Made by a program: the position numbers and the translations under genes. Positions 36,288-44,756 of a stretch of DNA of 47,000 bases are shown here, in pieces. The notes beneath the pieces were generated by a model. The model saw only the letters and a program-made list of their open reading frames with translations, was not told where the DNA came from and searched no databases. Source of the DNA: Variovorax ginsengisoli (GTDB taxonomy: Bacteria > Pseudomonadota > Gammaproteobacteria > Burkholderiales > Burkholderiaceae_C); contig NZ_RCZJ01000011.1 of the NCBI RefSeq assembly GCF_006438845.1, positions 8,001 to 55,000 on the forward strand, in the 5' to 3' direction. Within the stretch, counting starts at the first letter, position 1; each line of letters begins with the position of its first letter.

Positions 36288-36977
36288 TCAGGCGTAGGTG
36301 ACCCAGTCTTCGTAGGCGGGGCCGTCGAGGTGCGGCAGCGTGTTGTAGGTGAGCAGCATGTGCCGCTTCGGCGTGAAGACGAACTCCGTCACCGCCGTGT
36401 TGCGGATGCGCATGTTGAGCTCGATGGTGGTTTGCGGCGACGTGCCCAGCACATGGCCGACGGCGGTGCTGATCGGGCCGCCACTCGACACCACCAGCAC
36501 CCGCGCGCCATGGTGCTGGGCGCGCACGTGGTCGAGCGCGGTGGTCACGCCGGCAAGGAAGTCGACATAGCTCGGCATGCCGACGGGGGCGTGGCTTCCC
36601 TGCATCCATCCACTCAGGCCCTCGCGCAACAGGCGGAAGTGATGCCGGTACAGCTCGGGCGTGTCGGGCTTCTGCAGCGGTTCGGGGTGGACCGTGGCGA
36701 TCACCGCATGGCTGTCGTATTCGTTGAGGCCAGGCCAGTCGAGCGGCGTGCCTCGGCTCGCCACGTCGTCGCCGAGCCCCAGGCCTTCGGCGATGCCTTC
36801 CCACGTTTGCCGATGGCGCTTGAGCGTGCCGGTGATCACCGCGTCGAATCGCATGCCGCGTTCGCGCCAGTATTCGCCCAGCCTCACCGCCTGGCGTCTG
36901 CCCAGCGGGCTGAGTTGGTCGTAATCGTCAGCGCCGAAGCTGGCCTGGCCGTGTCGAACGAGGTAGAGGGTGCCCAT
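36288..36977 (-). CDS. Histidine phosphatase (phosphoglycerate mutase-like) family protein
   Basis: This 229-residue protein has the RHG motif (LYLVRHGQASFGADDYDQLS) at its start, the later catalytic glutamate region (LNEYDSHAV) and the second His in VVSSGGPISTAVGHVL, where the usual H of SHG is changed to SGG. The core is a cofactor-independent phosphatase fold. Whether the altered second motif lowers activity cannot be told. The start is ATG at 36977 (MGTLYLVRHGQ); a further 13 codons upstream are unlikely. It ends the minus-strand gene series 60 bases after the threonine dehydratase-like gene. Confidence 0.83.
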   Translation of the reverse strand: MGTLYLVRHGQASFGADDYDQLSPLGRRQAVRLGEYWRERGMRFDAVITGTLKRHRQTWEGIAEGLGLGDDVASRGTPLDWPGLNEYDSHAVIATVHPEPLQKPDTPELYRHHFRLLREGLSGWMQGSHAPVGMPSYVDFLAGVTTALDHVRAQHHGARVLVVSSGGPISTAVGHVLGTSPQTTIELNMRIRNTAVTEFVFTPKRHMLLTYNTLPHLDGPAYEDWVTYA

Positions 36978-37037
36978 GGCGGCATTCTGGCCAGTCGGCA
37001 CTGCGGCGTCGGTCACCGGTGCGACCGGGCCGCAGCC

Positions 37038-38030
37038 TCAGCCCGCGAGCACGCGCGCGTAGACGGCGGCGTCGACGTTGCCGCCGGTCAGCGCGATGCC
37101 GACCGCCTTGCCGGCCCAGCGCTCGCGCTGCTGCAGCGCGGCCGCCAACGCAGCGGCGCCCGCGCCCTCGGCCACGTTGTGCGTGTCGGTGAAGAGGATG
37201 CGCATGGCCGCGGCCACTTCGTCGTCGCTGACGGTGAGCACGTCGTCGGCCTCGCGCACCAGCACCTCGACCGATTCCGGCACCGGCGTGCGGCAGGCCA
37301 TGCCGTCGGCCAGCAGCGTCGTCACCGGCGCTTCGAGCGGACGCTGCGCGCGGAAGGAATCGCGGTAGGCGGTGGCGTGGGACGACACCACACCGACCAG
37401 CTTGGTGCGCACGTCGCAATGCCGGCGCGCTGCAGCCGCGGCCGCGAATCCCGAGCCGAGGCCGATCGGCACCAGCAGCACGTCGGGCACGTCGCCGGCA
37501 CGCTTCAGCGCCTCGAAAAATTCGACGTAAGCCGTGGCGACGCCGCGCACCAGGTCGCGCGCGAACGAGGGCACGCGATGCAGCCCCTGTTCGATAGCGA
37601 GCGCGCCCGCGTGTTCGCTGGCGGCCTGGAAGTCGTCGCCATGCTCGACGAGATGGACGCCGAGCGCACGCATCGCCGCGTTCTTTTCGACCGAGTTGCC
37701 GTGCGGCACGACGATGGTGGCCGCCAGCCCATGGCGCGCTGCCGCGAAGCCCATCGACTGCCCGTGGTTGCCGCGCGTGGCGCTCACCACGTGGCGCACT
37801 TCGGGGTGCTCGCGTGCCAGCGCTTCCATGTAGGTCAGTCCGCCGCGCACCTTGAAGGCGCCCAGTGGCGTGTGGTTCTCGTGCTTGGCCCACAGCCGGC
37901 AGCCCAGCCGTGCGCCGAGCTGCGGCCAGGCGTACTGCGGCGTCGGCGGCATCGCTGCGTAGACGGTGCGCTGCGCTGCTTCGATCTCGTCACGGGTGAA
38001 GTTCATGCCGGGTTCGGCGACGGTGAGCAT
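37038..38030 (-). CDS. Threonine dehydratase-like PLP enzyme
   Basis: This 330-residue fold-type II PLP enzyme has its PLP lysine at K60 (PLGAFKVRGG). HVVSATRGNHGQSMGFAAARH, IVVPHGNSVEKNAAMRALG and the PLP-phosphate loop VPIGLGSGFAAA follow. The length fits catabolic threonine/serine dehydratases or hydroxyaspartate lyases (no C-terminal ACT regulatory domain). The substrate is not fixed by sequence. The glycine loop reads GLGSG rather than the usual GGGGL, which may indicate a shifted substrate. It starts 3 bases after the upstream VOC gene stop, so the two are tightly linked. Confidence 0.85.
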   Translation of the reverse strand: MLTVAEPGMNFTRDEIEAAQRTVYAAMPPTPQYAWPQLGARLGCRLWAKHENHTPLGAFKVRGGLTYMEALAREHPEVRHVVSATRGNHGQSMGFAAARHGLAATIVVPHGNSVEKNAAMRALGVHLVEHGDDFQAASEHAGALAIEQGLHRVPSFARDLVRGVATAYVEFFEALKRAGDVPDVLLVPIGLGSGFAAAAAARRHCDVRTKLVGVVSSHATAYRDSFRAQRPLEAPVTTLLADGMACRTPVPESVEVLVREADDVLTVSDDEVAAAMRILFTDTHNVAEGAGAAALAAALQQRERWAGKAVGIALTGGNVDAAVYARVLAG

Positions 38031-38033
38031 GCG

Positions 38034-38726
38034 TCAGGTCCCTGTCGATTCGAGCGTGACCGGACCACGCGGCGTCTGCAGCACGGCCAGGAGGTTGGGC
38101 GGGCCGGCTTCAACCGGCACCTGCGCGAGCCCCAGCGCCGCGTGTGCGGCCTGCAGCATTTCCGGCCGCGGATGCGTGGCGTGCAAACCGGTCAGCGTGA
38201 CGCCCGAGGGCGGCATGGCGTCGGCCGGATGCACCGGGCCCCACTCGATCACCGTGGGCAGCGCACCGTAGAAAAGGCGCTGGCCATCGTCGCGCACGCT
38301 GATCTTCCAGTCGAGCCGTCCAGCGGCCGTGTCGCGTGATGCGGCAATCAGCGGGCCGCGGTCGACCGGCACCGCGCCTGACGACAGCGCGTGCAGCGCC
38401 GCTGCCGCGTCGGGCACGCGAGCGACGAAATGGATCAGGCGCGGCCCGCGCTGCGCGAGTTCAGCCTGCAACGCTGCATCGTCGAGGTCGAACCAGCGGT
38501 GCAGGCCGGCGGCACGCGTCGGCTTCGTCGCAGGGTCGATGGCGATGACTTCGAGATAGGCCAGCGGAAATGCCTCGGTCGCGATCGAAATCAAGCGGTT
38601 GTGCGTGCCCATCAGCGGGTGTTCGCCGCCCGGCCCGGGCGTCACGCCCAGCGTTGCCTCACACCACGCCACGCCCTCGTCGAGCGTGCGGGCGGCGATC
38701 ACGAGGTGGTCGATGTGTGCGCGCAT
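38034..38726 (-). CDS. VOC-family (glyoxalase-like) protein
   Basis: This 230-residue protein starts with the VOC/glyoxalase beta-alpha-beta motif (HIDHLVIAARTLDEGVAWCE). GVTPGPGGEHPLMGTHNRLI and AYLEVIAIDP follow, a pattern of the glyoxalase-like domain family found next to PLP enzymes. Metal ligands are not certain. No clear enzymatic activity can be assigned. The start is ATG at 38726; the long in-frame extension upstream lies antisense to or within phzF. It starts 10 bases after the PhzF gene stop and precedes the dehydratase gene. Confidence 0.8.
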   Translation of the reverse strand: MRAHIDHLVIAARTLDEGVAWCEATLGVTPGPGGEHPLMGTHNRLISIATEAFPLAYLEVIAIDPATKPTRAAGLHRWFDLDDAALQAELAQRGPRLIHFVARVPDAAAALHALSSGAVPVDRGPLIAASRDTAAGRLDWKISVRDDGQRLFYGALPTVIEWGPVHPADAMPPSGVTLTGLHATHPRPEMLQAAHAALGLAQVPVEAGPPNLLAVLQTPRGPVTLESTGT

Positions 38727-38736
38727 GTGAAGGCCC

Positions 38737-39657
38737 TCAGAGGTGGACGCTGCCTTCGATGCAGGTGACGGCGTCGCCGCCCACCCACACCTGGCTGTCG
38801 GCGTCGCGCTCGACATGCACCCGGCCGTCCCGGCCCATGCACTGGCCCTGGCCCGCGATGTAGCGCTCGGGCAGATGGCCGTCGGCGATGAGCCATTGCG
38901 CGATGCTGGCGTTGAAACTCCCGGTGACCGGGTCTTCCTCGACGCCGATCGGTGCCGCGAAGGCGCGCACCTCAAGGCCGATGGGCGTCGGCTGTGCACG
39001 GCCACCGAAGGCGCGGGATTCGCGGTTCGAGCGGCCGATGAGCGTCGGCGCCTCGGCCTCGGCGTGCGATGCGTTCGTCAAGGCCGCCACGCCGACCTTC
39101 TGCCGCAGTTCCTTGAGCGCGCGATGGTCGGGCTTGAGCGCGAGCACGGTGTCGACGTCGTCGAGCAGCAGGCCCATCCACACCGGACCGTTATCGAGCA
39201 TCTGCGCATTGCGGATCTGCGCCGCCTTCAGGCCGAGTGCTGCGGCCACGCGCGCCAGCACGCTCGGGCTCGGCGCGCTGCGCTTGACCGGCGGCGCCGC
39301 GAAGGCGAGCCGGTCGCCATCGCGGCGAATCGGCACCAGGCCGACGGCGCTCTGCTGCACGACACGGTCGCCCGACTTCGCCTTGCCGCCGGCACGCAGC
39401 CAAGCGTGGCAGCTGCCGAGCGTCGGATGGCCGGCGAAGGGCAGCTCGCTGCCGGGCGTGAAGATGCGCACGCGGTAGTCGGCGGCCGGGTCGGTCGGCG
39501 GCAGCAGGAAGGTGGTTTCCGACAGGTTGGTCCATTGCGCGAAGCGCTGCAGCGCGGCGTCGTCGAGGTCCGTGCCGTCGAGCACCACCGCGAGCGGGTT
39601 TCCGCGGTAAGGCACGGCGGTGAACACATCGACTTGCTGAAAGGGGCGATGCTTCAT
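38737..39657 (-). CDS. PhzF-family isomerase
   Basis: This 306-residue protein has the PhzF/YddE diaminopimelate epimerase-like fold: QQVDVFTAVPYRGNPLAVVL, the conserved Glu E47 in NLSETTFLLPP, TPGSELPFAGHPTLGSCHAW and the second-domain motif GVEEDPVTGSFNASIAQWL. PhzF itself isomerises trans-2,3-dihydro-3-hydroxyanthranilate; most homologues have unknown substrates, and no phenazine genes are here. The gene starts the second transcription unit of this minus-strand series after a terminator-like repeat. Confidence 0.9.
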   Translation of the reverse strand: MKHRPFQQVDVFTAVPYRGNPLAVVLDGTDLDDAALQRFAQWTNLSETTFLLPPTDPAADYRVRIFTPGSELPFAGHPTLGSCHAWLRAGGKAKSGDRVVQQSAVGLVPIRRDGDRLAFAAPPVKRSAPSPSVLARVAAALGLKAAQIRNAQMLDNGPVWMGLLLDDVDTVLALKPDHRALKELRQKVGVAALTNASHAEAEAPTLIGRSNRESRAFGGRAQPTPIGLEVRAFAAPIGVEEDPVTGSFNASIAQWLIADGHLPERYIAGQGQCMGRDGRVHVERDADSQVWVGGDAVTCIEGSVHL

Positions 39658-39666
39658 AGAACTGAA

Positions 39667-39711
39667 TAAGAAAGAGAAAGAGCCCGCCGCCGGGCCGCCC
39701 CAAGGCGGGCT
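39667..39711 (-). terminator. Probable intrinsic terminator after the GST gene
   Basis: On the minus strand, AGCCCGCC and GGCGGGCT (plus-strand 39704-39711 and 39681-39688) form an 8-bp stem around a 15-base GC-rich loop. CTTTCTCTTTCTT follows. It sits between the GST gene and phzF. The T-run is interrupted by C, so efficiency is uncertain. Confidence 0.45.
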
Positions 39712-39763
39712 GCGGCCCCCTCGGGGGGCAGCGAGTACACGCAGTGACGGAGCGTGGGGGTCA
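39681..39763. repeat. Comamonad-type GC-rich intergenic repeat
   Basis: The segment has nested inverted repeats (GCCCGCC/GGCGGGC and CCCCC-TC-GGGGG) followed by CAGCGAGTACACGCAGTGAC and a G5 run. I recognise its form as a dispersed intergenic element common in Comamonadaceae genomes; only one copy lies in this window, so dispersal is from memory and not seen here. Confidence 0.5.
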
Positions 39764-39765
39764 TG

Positions 39766-40407
39766 TCATTCCAAAGGGAGGTCGAGCACGCCGCGCGCGG
39801 CGGAGCGCGCCTTCAGGTCGGCAAACCAGCGCTCGACGTTCGGCCAGGCCGGCCGCGTGTACTCGGTGGGCGGCAGGCCGAACCAACGGTGCGCTTCGCA
39901 GCCAAGCGGGATGTCGGCCATGGTGAAGTCGTTGCCGAGCATGAACGCGCGCGTGGCGAGGTGCGCGTCGAGCAGCGCGAACAGCGGCTCGGTGGCGTGC
40001 ACCGAGCGTTCGATCGTCGCGGCGTCGCGTTCGGCCGCCGGGGTGCGAATCCATTGCTTGAAGGCGCCGGCGCTCACCGGGTTCAGTGTGGTCTGCTGCC
40101 AGTCCATCCAGCGTTCGGCGTCGAAGCGTTGGTGCAGCGGCTCGGGATAGAGCGTGCCCGGCGCGTGCTTGGCGCAGAGGTAGCGGACGATGACGTTCGA
40201 CTCCCACAGCACCACGCGGGCTTCTTCTTCACCGTCGTCAATGCATGGCACCAGCGCGTTCGGGTTGAGCGCCAGGTACTCGGGCGTCTGCACCACACCG
40301 AATTGGCCGCCGGCCTCGGTGCGCTGGAAGTCGAGCCCGAGCTCCTGCGCGCACCACACCACCTTGCGCACGTTGATCGAACTGATGCGGCCCCAGATAT
40401 TGAGCAT
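39766..40407 (-). CDS. Glutathione S-transferase family protein
   Basis: This 213-residue protein has a thioredoxin-like N-terminal domain (LNIWGRISSINVRKVVWCAQ, with the catalytic-position Ser in SSINVRK). The glutathione-binding NPNALVPCIDDG and WESNVIVRYL follow, and then an all-helical C-terminal domain with the GST N-capping motif (GNDFTMADIPLGC). It is cytosolic and conjugates or reduces electrophiles; the substrate is unknown. It starts 11 bases after the aminotransferase stop, so they are probably co-transcribed. Confidence 0.93.
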   Translation of the reverse strand: MLNIWGRISSINVRKVVWCAQELGLDFQRTEAGGQFGVVQTPEYLALNPNALVPCIDDGEEEARVVLWESNVIVRYLCAKHAPGTLYPEPLHQRFDAERWMDWQQTTLNPVSAGAFKQWIRTPAAERDAATIERSVHATEPLFALLDAHLATRAFMLGNDFTMADIPLGCEAHRWFGLPPTEYTRPAWPNVERWFADLKARSAARGVLDLPLE

Positions 40408-40418
40408 GGTCTGGACTT

Positions 40419-41633
40419 TCAGGTGGCTGCGAGTTCACGCTGCACCTTGGCAGCGGCGTCATGCGCCAGTTGCTCACGCAGGGTCGCGGCCAGCGCGGCG
40501 ATGGCGGTGTCGATCTCGTCGACGCTGGCCGTCACGAAGGACAGGCGCAGCGTGCGCGGGTCGCCCTGGCCGTCGGCGTAGAAGGGCGCGCCGGGCACGA
40601 AGGCCACGCCGCGCTCGACCGCCTTCGGCAGCAGCTTCACGGTGTCGATGCCTTCGGGCAGCCGCGCCCACATGAACATGCCGCCGACGGGCGCGTTGAA
40701 CGTCACGTCCAGGCCCTTCATCTCGCGCGTCAGGGCCGCAGTCATGGCGTCGCGCTGGCGCTTGTACAGCGCGCGGATGGTCGGCACGTGGCGCGCCAGG
40801 AAGCCGTCCTTCATGACCTCGACCACCATGCGCTGCGTGAAGATCGGCGTGTGCAGGTCGACCGCCTGCTTGGCCTGTAGCAGCTTCGGGTAGATCGCCT
40901 TGGGCGCCACCAGGAAGCCCAGGCGCAGGCCGGGCGCCAGCACCTTCGAGAAAGAGCCGAGGTAGATGCAGCCTTCGGGGTTGCGTGCGGTCAGCGGCAA
41001 AGGCGGCGCTTCGTCGAACCACAGGTCGCCGTAGGGGTTGTCTTCGATGATCGGCAGGTCGGCGGCTTCGGCCGCGGCCGAGACGGCGACGCGGCGCGCC
41101 TCGCTCATGGTGCGGCCGGTCGGGTTCTGGAAGTTGGGCAGCAGGTAGATGAAGCGCGAATCTTTGGCCTTCGCGATCAGGTCTTCGACGATCACGCCTT
41201 CGTCGTCGCTCGCCACGCTCACCGGCGTCGGCTCCATCGGCCCGAAGGCCTGCAGCGCGCCGAGGTAGGTGGGTGTCTCGACCAGCACGCGGCTGCCGGG
41301 GTCGATCAGCACCTTGGCCACCAGGTCGAGGCCCTGCTGCGAGCCGGTGGTGATGAGCACCTGCGCCGGGTCGACGTTCCACGGCAGCATGTCGGCCACC
41401 GCCTGGCGCAGGGGGCCGTAGCCCTCGCTCGCGGCGTATTGAAGCGCGGCGGCGCCGTCGTTCTTCAGCACTTCCGCGCAGGCGTCGGCGAAGGCCGAAA
41501 TCGGGAAGGTCTTGGGCGAAGGCAGGCCGCCGGCCAGGCTGATGATGCCGGGCAGGTCGGTCACCTTGAGGATTTCGCGCAGCACCGAAGGGTTCATCTT
41601 CTCGGCGCGAGCGGCCATCTTCCATGTCTTCAT
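40419..41633 (-). CDS. PLP-dependent class I/II aminotransferase (2-aminoadipate-transaminase-like)
   Basis: This 404-residue fold-type I aminotransferase has GIISLAGGLPSPKTFPI at its start, then LQYAASEGYGPLRQAVAD, VLITTGSQQGLDLVAKVL, LPNFQNPTGRTMS, IEDNPYGDLWFD, the PLP lysine K230 in GSFSKVLAPGLRLGF and LRLSFVT near the end. These are typical of the LysN/2-aminoadipate and aromatic/branched-chain transaminase subfamily related to MocR C-terminal domains. The exact amino donor is unknown. The start is ATG at 41633. The EamA permease gene ends 62 bases upstream; GST and the rest follow downstream. Confidence 0.9.
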   Translation of the reverse strand: MKTWKMAARAEKMNPSVLREILKVTDLPGIISLAGGLPSPKTFPISAFADACAEVLKNDGAAALQYAASEGYGPLRQAVADMLPWNVDPAQVLITTGSQQGLDLVAKVLIDPGSRVLVETPTYLGALQAFGPMEPTPVSVASDDEGVIVEDLIAKAKDSRFIYLLPNFQNPTGRTMSEARRVAVSAAAEAADLPIIEDNPYGDLWFDEAPPLPLTARNPEGCIYLGSFSKVLAPGLRLGFLVAPKAIYPKLLQAKQAVDLHTPIFTQRMVVEVMKDGFLARHVPTIRALYKRQRDAMTAALTREMKGLDVTFNAPVGGMFMWARLPEGIDTVKLLPKAVERGVAFVPGAPFYADGQGDPRTLRLSFVTASVDEIDTAIAALAATLREQLAHDAAAKVQRELAAT

Positions 41634-41695
41634 GATCTGTCCTTGAATGCGAGGGAGCGATTGTCGTGTTCGGGGAGCGTCAAAGTGTGCGGCCG

Positions 41696-42628
41696 TCAGC
41701 GCGGGCCTTGGGAGAGCTTCTTGCCGATCAGCACGGTGGCGACCACGGCGAGCGCGAAGCCCAGCGTGACCACGTCGAGCGGTTCGCCCAGCAGTGGCAC
41801 GGCCGCAAGGATCGAAAGAAACGGCTGCAGCAGTTGCGTCTGACTGACCCGCAGTGCGCCGCCCATGGCCAGGCCGCGATACCAGGCGAAAAAGCCGATC
41901 CACATCGAGAAGACCCCGACGTAGACCAGGCCGACCCACGCCGAGAACGCGACCGCGTGTTGCGGCCAGGTGAGCCAGGCGCCGGGCAGCGTGACCGGCA
42001 AGGCGATCACGCAGACCCAGCAGATCACGCGCTCGGCGCCGAGTTCGGGCGTGACTTGTGCGCCGTAGATGTAGCCGACCGACGCGGCGAGCACCGCACC
42101 CACCAGCAGGAGGTCGGCCCATTCGAAACCGAAGCCATGTCCTTGCTGGTAGGCGCGCAGCAAGGAGAAGGCGACCACCAGCAGGCTGCCGACGACGGCG
42201 CAGACCCAGAAGCCGAGGCGCGCGCGCTGGTGCAGCACCCAGGCGGCGATGGCAGCGGTGGCGAGCGGCAGCAGGGCCGTGACCACAGCCGCGTGGCTGG
42301 CCGTGACCACGCGCAGCGCGTACCCAAGCAGCAAGGGGTAGCCGATCGCATTGCCGAGCACCGCCATGCCGAGCGGCTTCAGTTGATGCCGTTCGAGGCG
42401 CGGCGCGCGCGTGGCGAGCAGGAACAGGATCGACAGCGCGCCCGCCAGTGCGGCGCGGCCGAAGGTCACGAACCACGGCGACAGCTGCGGCGCGGCCTGC
42501 GTGCCCGTGGCCATGCGCGTCATCGGTAGCGTGACCGCGAAGAAGGCCACGCCGAGCACGCCCAGCCACATGCCCAGCGTCTCGCGGCGCATGCCGAAGG
42601 TGCGTTCGGGCGCTGGAAGAGCGCTCAT
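41696..42628 (-). CDS. EamA/DMT-family transporter
   Basis: This 310-residue protein has ten predicted membrane segments in two EamA repeats (LGMWLGVLGVAFFAVTL, VTFGRAALAGALSILFLLA, VTASHAAVVTALLPLATAAI, WADLLLVGAVLAASVGYIYG, and VSQTQLLQPFLSILAAVPLL in the last repeat). DMT exporters move amino acids, nucleobases or metabolites; the substrate is unknown. Its ATG overlaps the LysE stop (ATGA at 42625-42628), so the two exporters are translationally coupled. Confidence 0.9.
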   Translation of the reverse strand: MSALPAPERTFGMRRETLGMWLGVLGVAFFAVTLPMTRMATGTQAAPQLSPWFVTFGRAALAGALSILFLLATRAPRLERHQLKPLGMAVLGNAIGYPLLLGYALRVVTASHAAVVTALLPLATAAIAAWVLHQRARLGFWVCAVVGSLLVVAFSLLRAYQQGHGFGFEWADLLLVGAVLAASVGYIYGAQVTPELGAERVICWVCVIALPVTLPGAWLTWPQHAVAFSAWVGLVYVGVFSMWIGFFAWYRGLAMGGALRVSQTQLLQPFLSILAAVPLLGEPLDVVTLGFALAVVATVLIGKKLSQGPR

Positions 42629-43224
42629 ACCTTGACCATCCACGCCGCTGTGAGCACCAGCACCGCTGCCATCGCACGGTTGAACCACAGCAGCCGGCGC
42701 CCCTGGGCGAGCCAGCCGCGCAACAACGCGCCGACCAGGGCATAGGTGAAGTTGCTGACGAAAGCGTAGAACAGCATCACGGGCGCGACGATGGCGAAAC
42801 GCTGCAGGGCATCGGCATGGCCAGCGACCCAGCCCGCCACCAGCGTCAACGCCAGCAGCCAGGCCTTGATGTTGACGAACTGCAGCATCACGCCCTGGCC
42901 GAAGCCCACCGTCACCGAAGCATCGCCGGCCTTGCCCAGGGTGGCGCTGCCGCTCAGCTTGAAGGCCAGCCAAAGCAGGTAGCCGATGCCCAGGGCCTTG
43001 ATGGCCCAGCGGAGAGGCGGCACCGCGACCACCAGGGCGCCCACGCCCGCGGCGCACAGGGCGAGCAGCAGGGTCCAGCCGATGGGTACGGCCAGCACGA
43101 AGCGCATGGCACGCGGCAGACCGCCGTTGGCTGCCAACGCGGTGGAAAGGGTGGTGTTGGGGCCGGGCGAGAAGCTCATCGCGGTGGCCAACACCAGCAG
43201 CGCAGTGAATTCTTGCCAGGTCAT
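42625..43224 (-). CDS. LysE/RhtB-family amino-acid exporter
   Basis: This 199-residue protein has about six membrane segments and the family start FTALLVLATAMSFSPGPNTTL, then GWTLLLALCAAGVGALVV and ALGIGYLLWLAFKL. LysE/RhtB proteins export amino acids such as lysine, threonine or homoserine. The ATG at 43224 is the family start; a longer frame upstream is not credible. It is divergent from the MocR-type regulator across 97 bases, a common arrangement for a regulator and the exporter it controls. Confidence 0.92.
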   Translation of the reverse strand: MTWQEFTALLVLATAMSFSPGPNTTLSTALAANGGLPRAMRFVLAVPIGWTLLLALCAAGVGALVVAVPPLRWAIKALGIGYLLWLAFKLSGSATLGKAGDASVTVGFGQGVMLQFVNIKAWLLALTLVAGWVAGHADALQRFAIVAPVMLFYAFVSNFTYALVGALLRGWLAQGRRLLWFNRAMAAVLVLTAAWMVKV

Positions 43225-43250
43225 GGGACACACTCTAGACTGATGACCAT

Positions 43251-43266
43251 TACAGTGCCAATACAG
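43251..43266. promoter_or_regulatory. Direct repeat TACAG-N6-TACAG in the exporter/regulator divergent gap
   Basis: Two TACAG copies (43251-43255 and 43262-43266) are spaced at 11 bases, about one helical turn, in the 97-base gap between lysE-like and MocR-type genes. MocR regulators bind direct repeats, so this is a candidate operator. The short motif makes chance occurrence likely enough to keep confidence low. Confidence 0.3.
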
Positions 43267-43321
43267 ATAACCGGACAATGCGTTCGACTGTGTTGGTTCG
43301 TTGCGTGACACAGAACCGCCC

Positions 43322-44740
43322 ATGCTGACACGAACCTCGACCCAATCCCTGACCACCCAGCTGGCCGAACGCTTTGCCGAGCGCATCCGGACACGGCTGT
43401 TGGCACCCGGCGCACGGCTGCCGTCGGTGCGCGAGTGCGCGCGGCAACAGGGCGTGAGCCCGCACACGGTGGTGGCTGCGTACGACCAGCTGCTGGCGCA
43501 GGGCCTGGTCGAGGCGCGCCGCCAGCGCGGGTTCTTCGTTCGCGATGCGGCACCGGCGGCGGCCGCGCCCGAGGCGCGCACCACGCGCGAAAGTGCCTTG
43601 GGCGGCGCCATGTTGTCATCGGGCGTGCCAGCCGACGCCAGTTCGCTCATCCGCGGCATGTTTCATCGCCAGAGCGACAAGCCGCAGCCGGGCATGGGCG
43701 TGTTCCCGCCCGACTGGATGGATTCGACCTTCATGCCGACCTCGCTGCGGCGCCTGACCAGCACCCGCGCGTTGCAGGAAATCTCGCTGCAGTACGGCGA
43801 ACCGGCCGGCGACAGCGCACTGCGCCGCAGCCTGTCGCAGAAGCTGATCGGCACCAACATCCCGGCCGGGCCGGAGCAGATCCTCACGACCATCGGCGCC
43901 ACGCACGCGCTCGACATCGTGAGCCGCACCCTGCTGCGCGCGGGCGACCCGGTGATGGTCGAGGAACCCGGCTGGGCCATAGAGTTCGCGCGGCTCGAGG
44001 CGCTGGGCATGCGCATCCTGCCGGTGCCGCGCCGTGCCGACGGGCCCGACCTGGCGGTGATGGCGCAGTACTGCGAAACGCACAAACCCAAGCTCTTCGT
44101 CAGCGTGAGCGTGCTGCACAACCCGACCGGCTACAGCCTCACGCCGGGCAGCGCGCATCGCGTGCTGCAGCTCGCCAACCAGCACGACTTCCACATCGTC
44201 GAGGACGACACCTACAGCCACCTGGCGCCCGAGCACGCGACGCGGCTGTGTGCGCTCGACGGGCTGCAGCGCACCATCTACGTGAGCGGGTTCGCCAAGA
44301 TCCTCGCGCCCAACTGGCGCATCGGCTTCCTGGCGGCGCCACCCGCGCTGTTCGGCCGGCTGCTCGAGACCAAGCTTCTGGCGACGCTCACCACGCCGGC
44401 GCTGTTCGAACGGGCGTTGGCCTGGTGCATCGACCAAGGCCAGCTGCGCCGGCATGCAGAGCGTGTGCGGCTCAGGCTCGACGGCGCGCGTGCACGCACG
44501 GTGAAGCTGGCGCTGGCGCACGGCTGCCGCTTCGAGTCCGAGCCCGCGGGCCTCTTCGGATGGGTCGACACCGGCGTCGATACCGACGCGCTGACCCAGC
44601 GCATGCTCGACGAAGGCTATCTTTTGGCGCCCGGCTCGCTGTTCCATGCGCGCCGCCCGCCGAGCACGCTGATGCGGATCAACTTCGCGACGGCGCAGGA
44701 TGCCGCGTTCTGGAAGGTGTTCGGCCGGGTGCGAGGCTGA
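43322..44740 (+). CDS. MocR-type GntR/aminotransferase-fused transcription regulator
   Basis: This 472-residue protein has a winged-helix GntR domain at residues 1-75 (LTTQLAERFAERIRTRLLAP, GARLPSVRECARQQGVSPHT, TVVAAYDQLLAQGLVE), a linker, and a fold-type I aminotransferase domain. The latter has ILTTIGATHALDIVSRTLL, HNPTGYSLTPGSA, VEDDTYSHL and the PLP lysine K326 in SGFAKILAPNWRIGFL. Such fusions use PLP and an amino acid or amine as effector; catalysis is usually absent. The start is ATG at 43322; a TTG seven codons earlier is unlikely. Divergence from lysE-like suggests it controls the exporter cluster. Confidence 0.92.
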   Translation: MLTRTSTQSLTTQLAERFAERIRTRLLAPGARLPSVRECARQQGVSPHTVVAAYDQLLAQGLVEARRQRGFFVRDAAPAAAAPEARTTRESALGGAMLSSGVPADASSLIRGMFHRQSDKPQPGMGVFPPDWMDSTFMPTSLRRLTSTRALQEISLQYGEPAGDSALRRSLSQKLIGTNIPAGPEQILTTIGATHALDIVSRTLLRAGDPVMVEEPGWAIEFARLEALGMRILPVPRRADGPDLAVMAQYCETHKPKLFVSVSVLHNPTGYSLTPGSAHRVLQLANQHDFHIVEDDTYSHLAPEHATRLCALDGLQRTIYVSGFAKILAPNWRIGFLAAPPALFGRLLETKLLATLTTPALFERALAWCIDQGQLRRHAERVRLRLDGARARTVKLALAHGCRFESEPAGLFGWVDTGVDTDALTQRMLDEGYLLAPGSLFHARRPPSTLMRINFATAQDAAFWKVFGRVRG

Positions 44741-44756
44741 CGCTGGCGGACCCAGC

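Noticed and set aside
34510..36804. 764-codon minus-strand frame over the phytase-like gene
   Set aside because: No recognisable domain and runs across a gene boundary; the plus-strand gene has a lipobox and family motifs.
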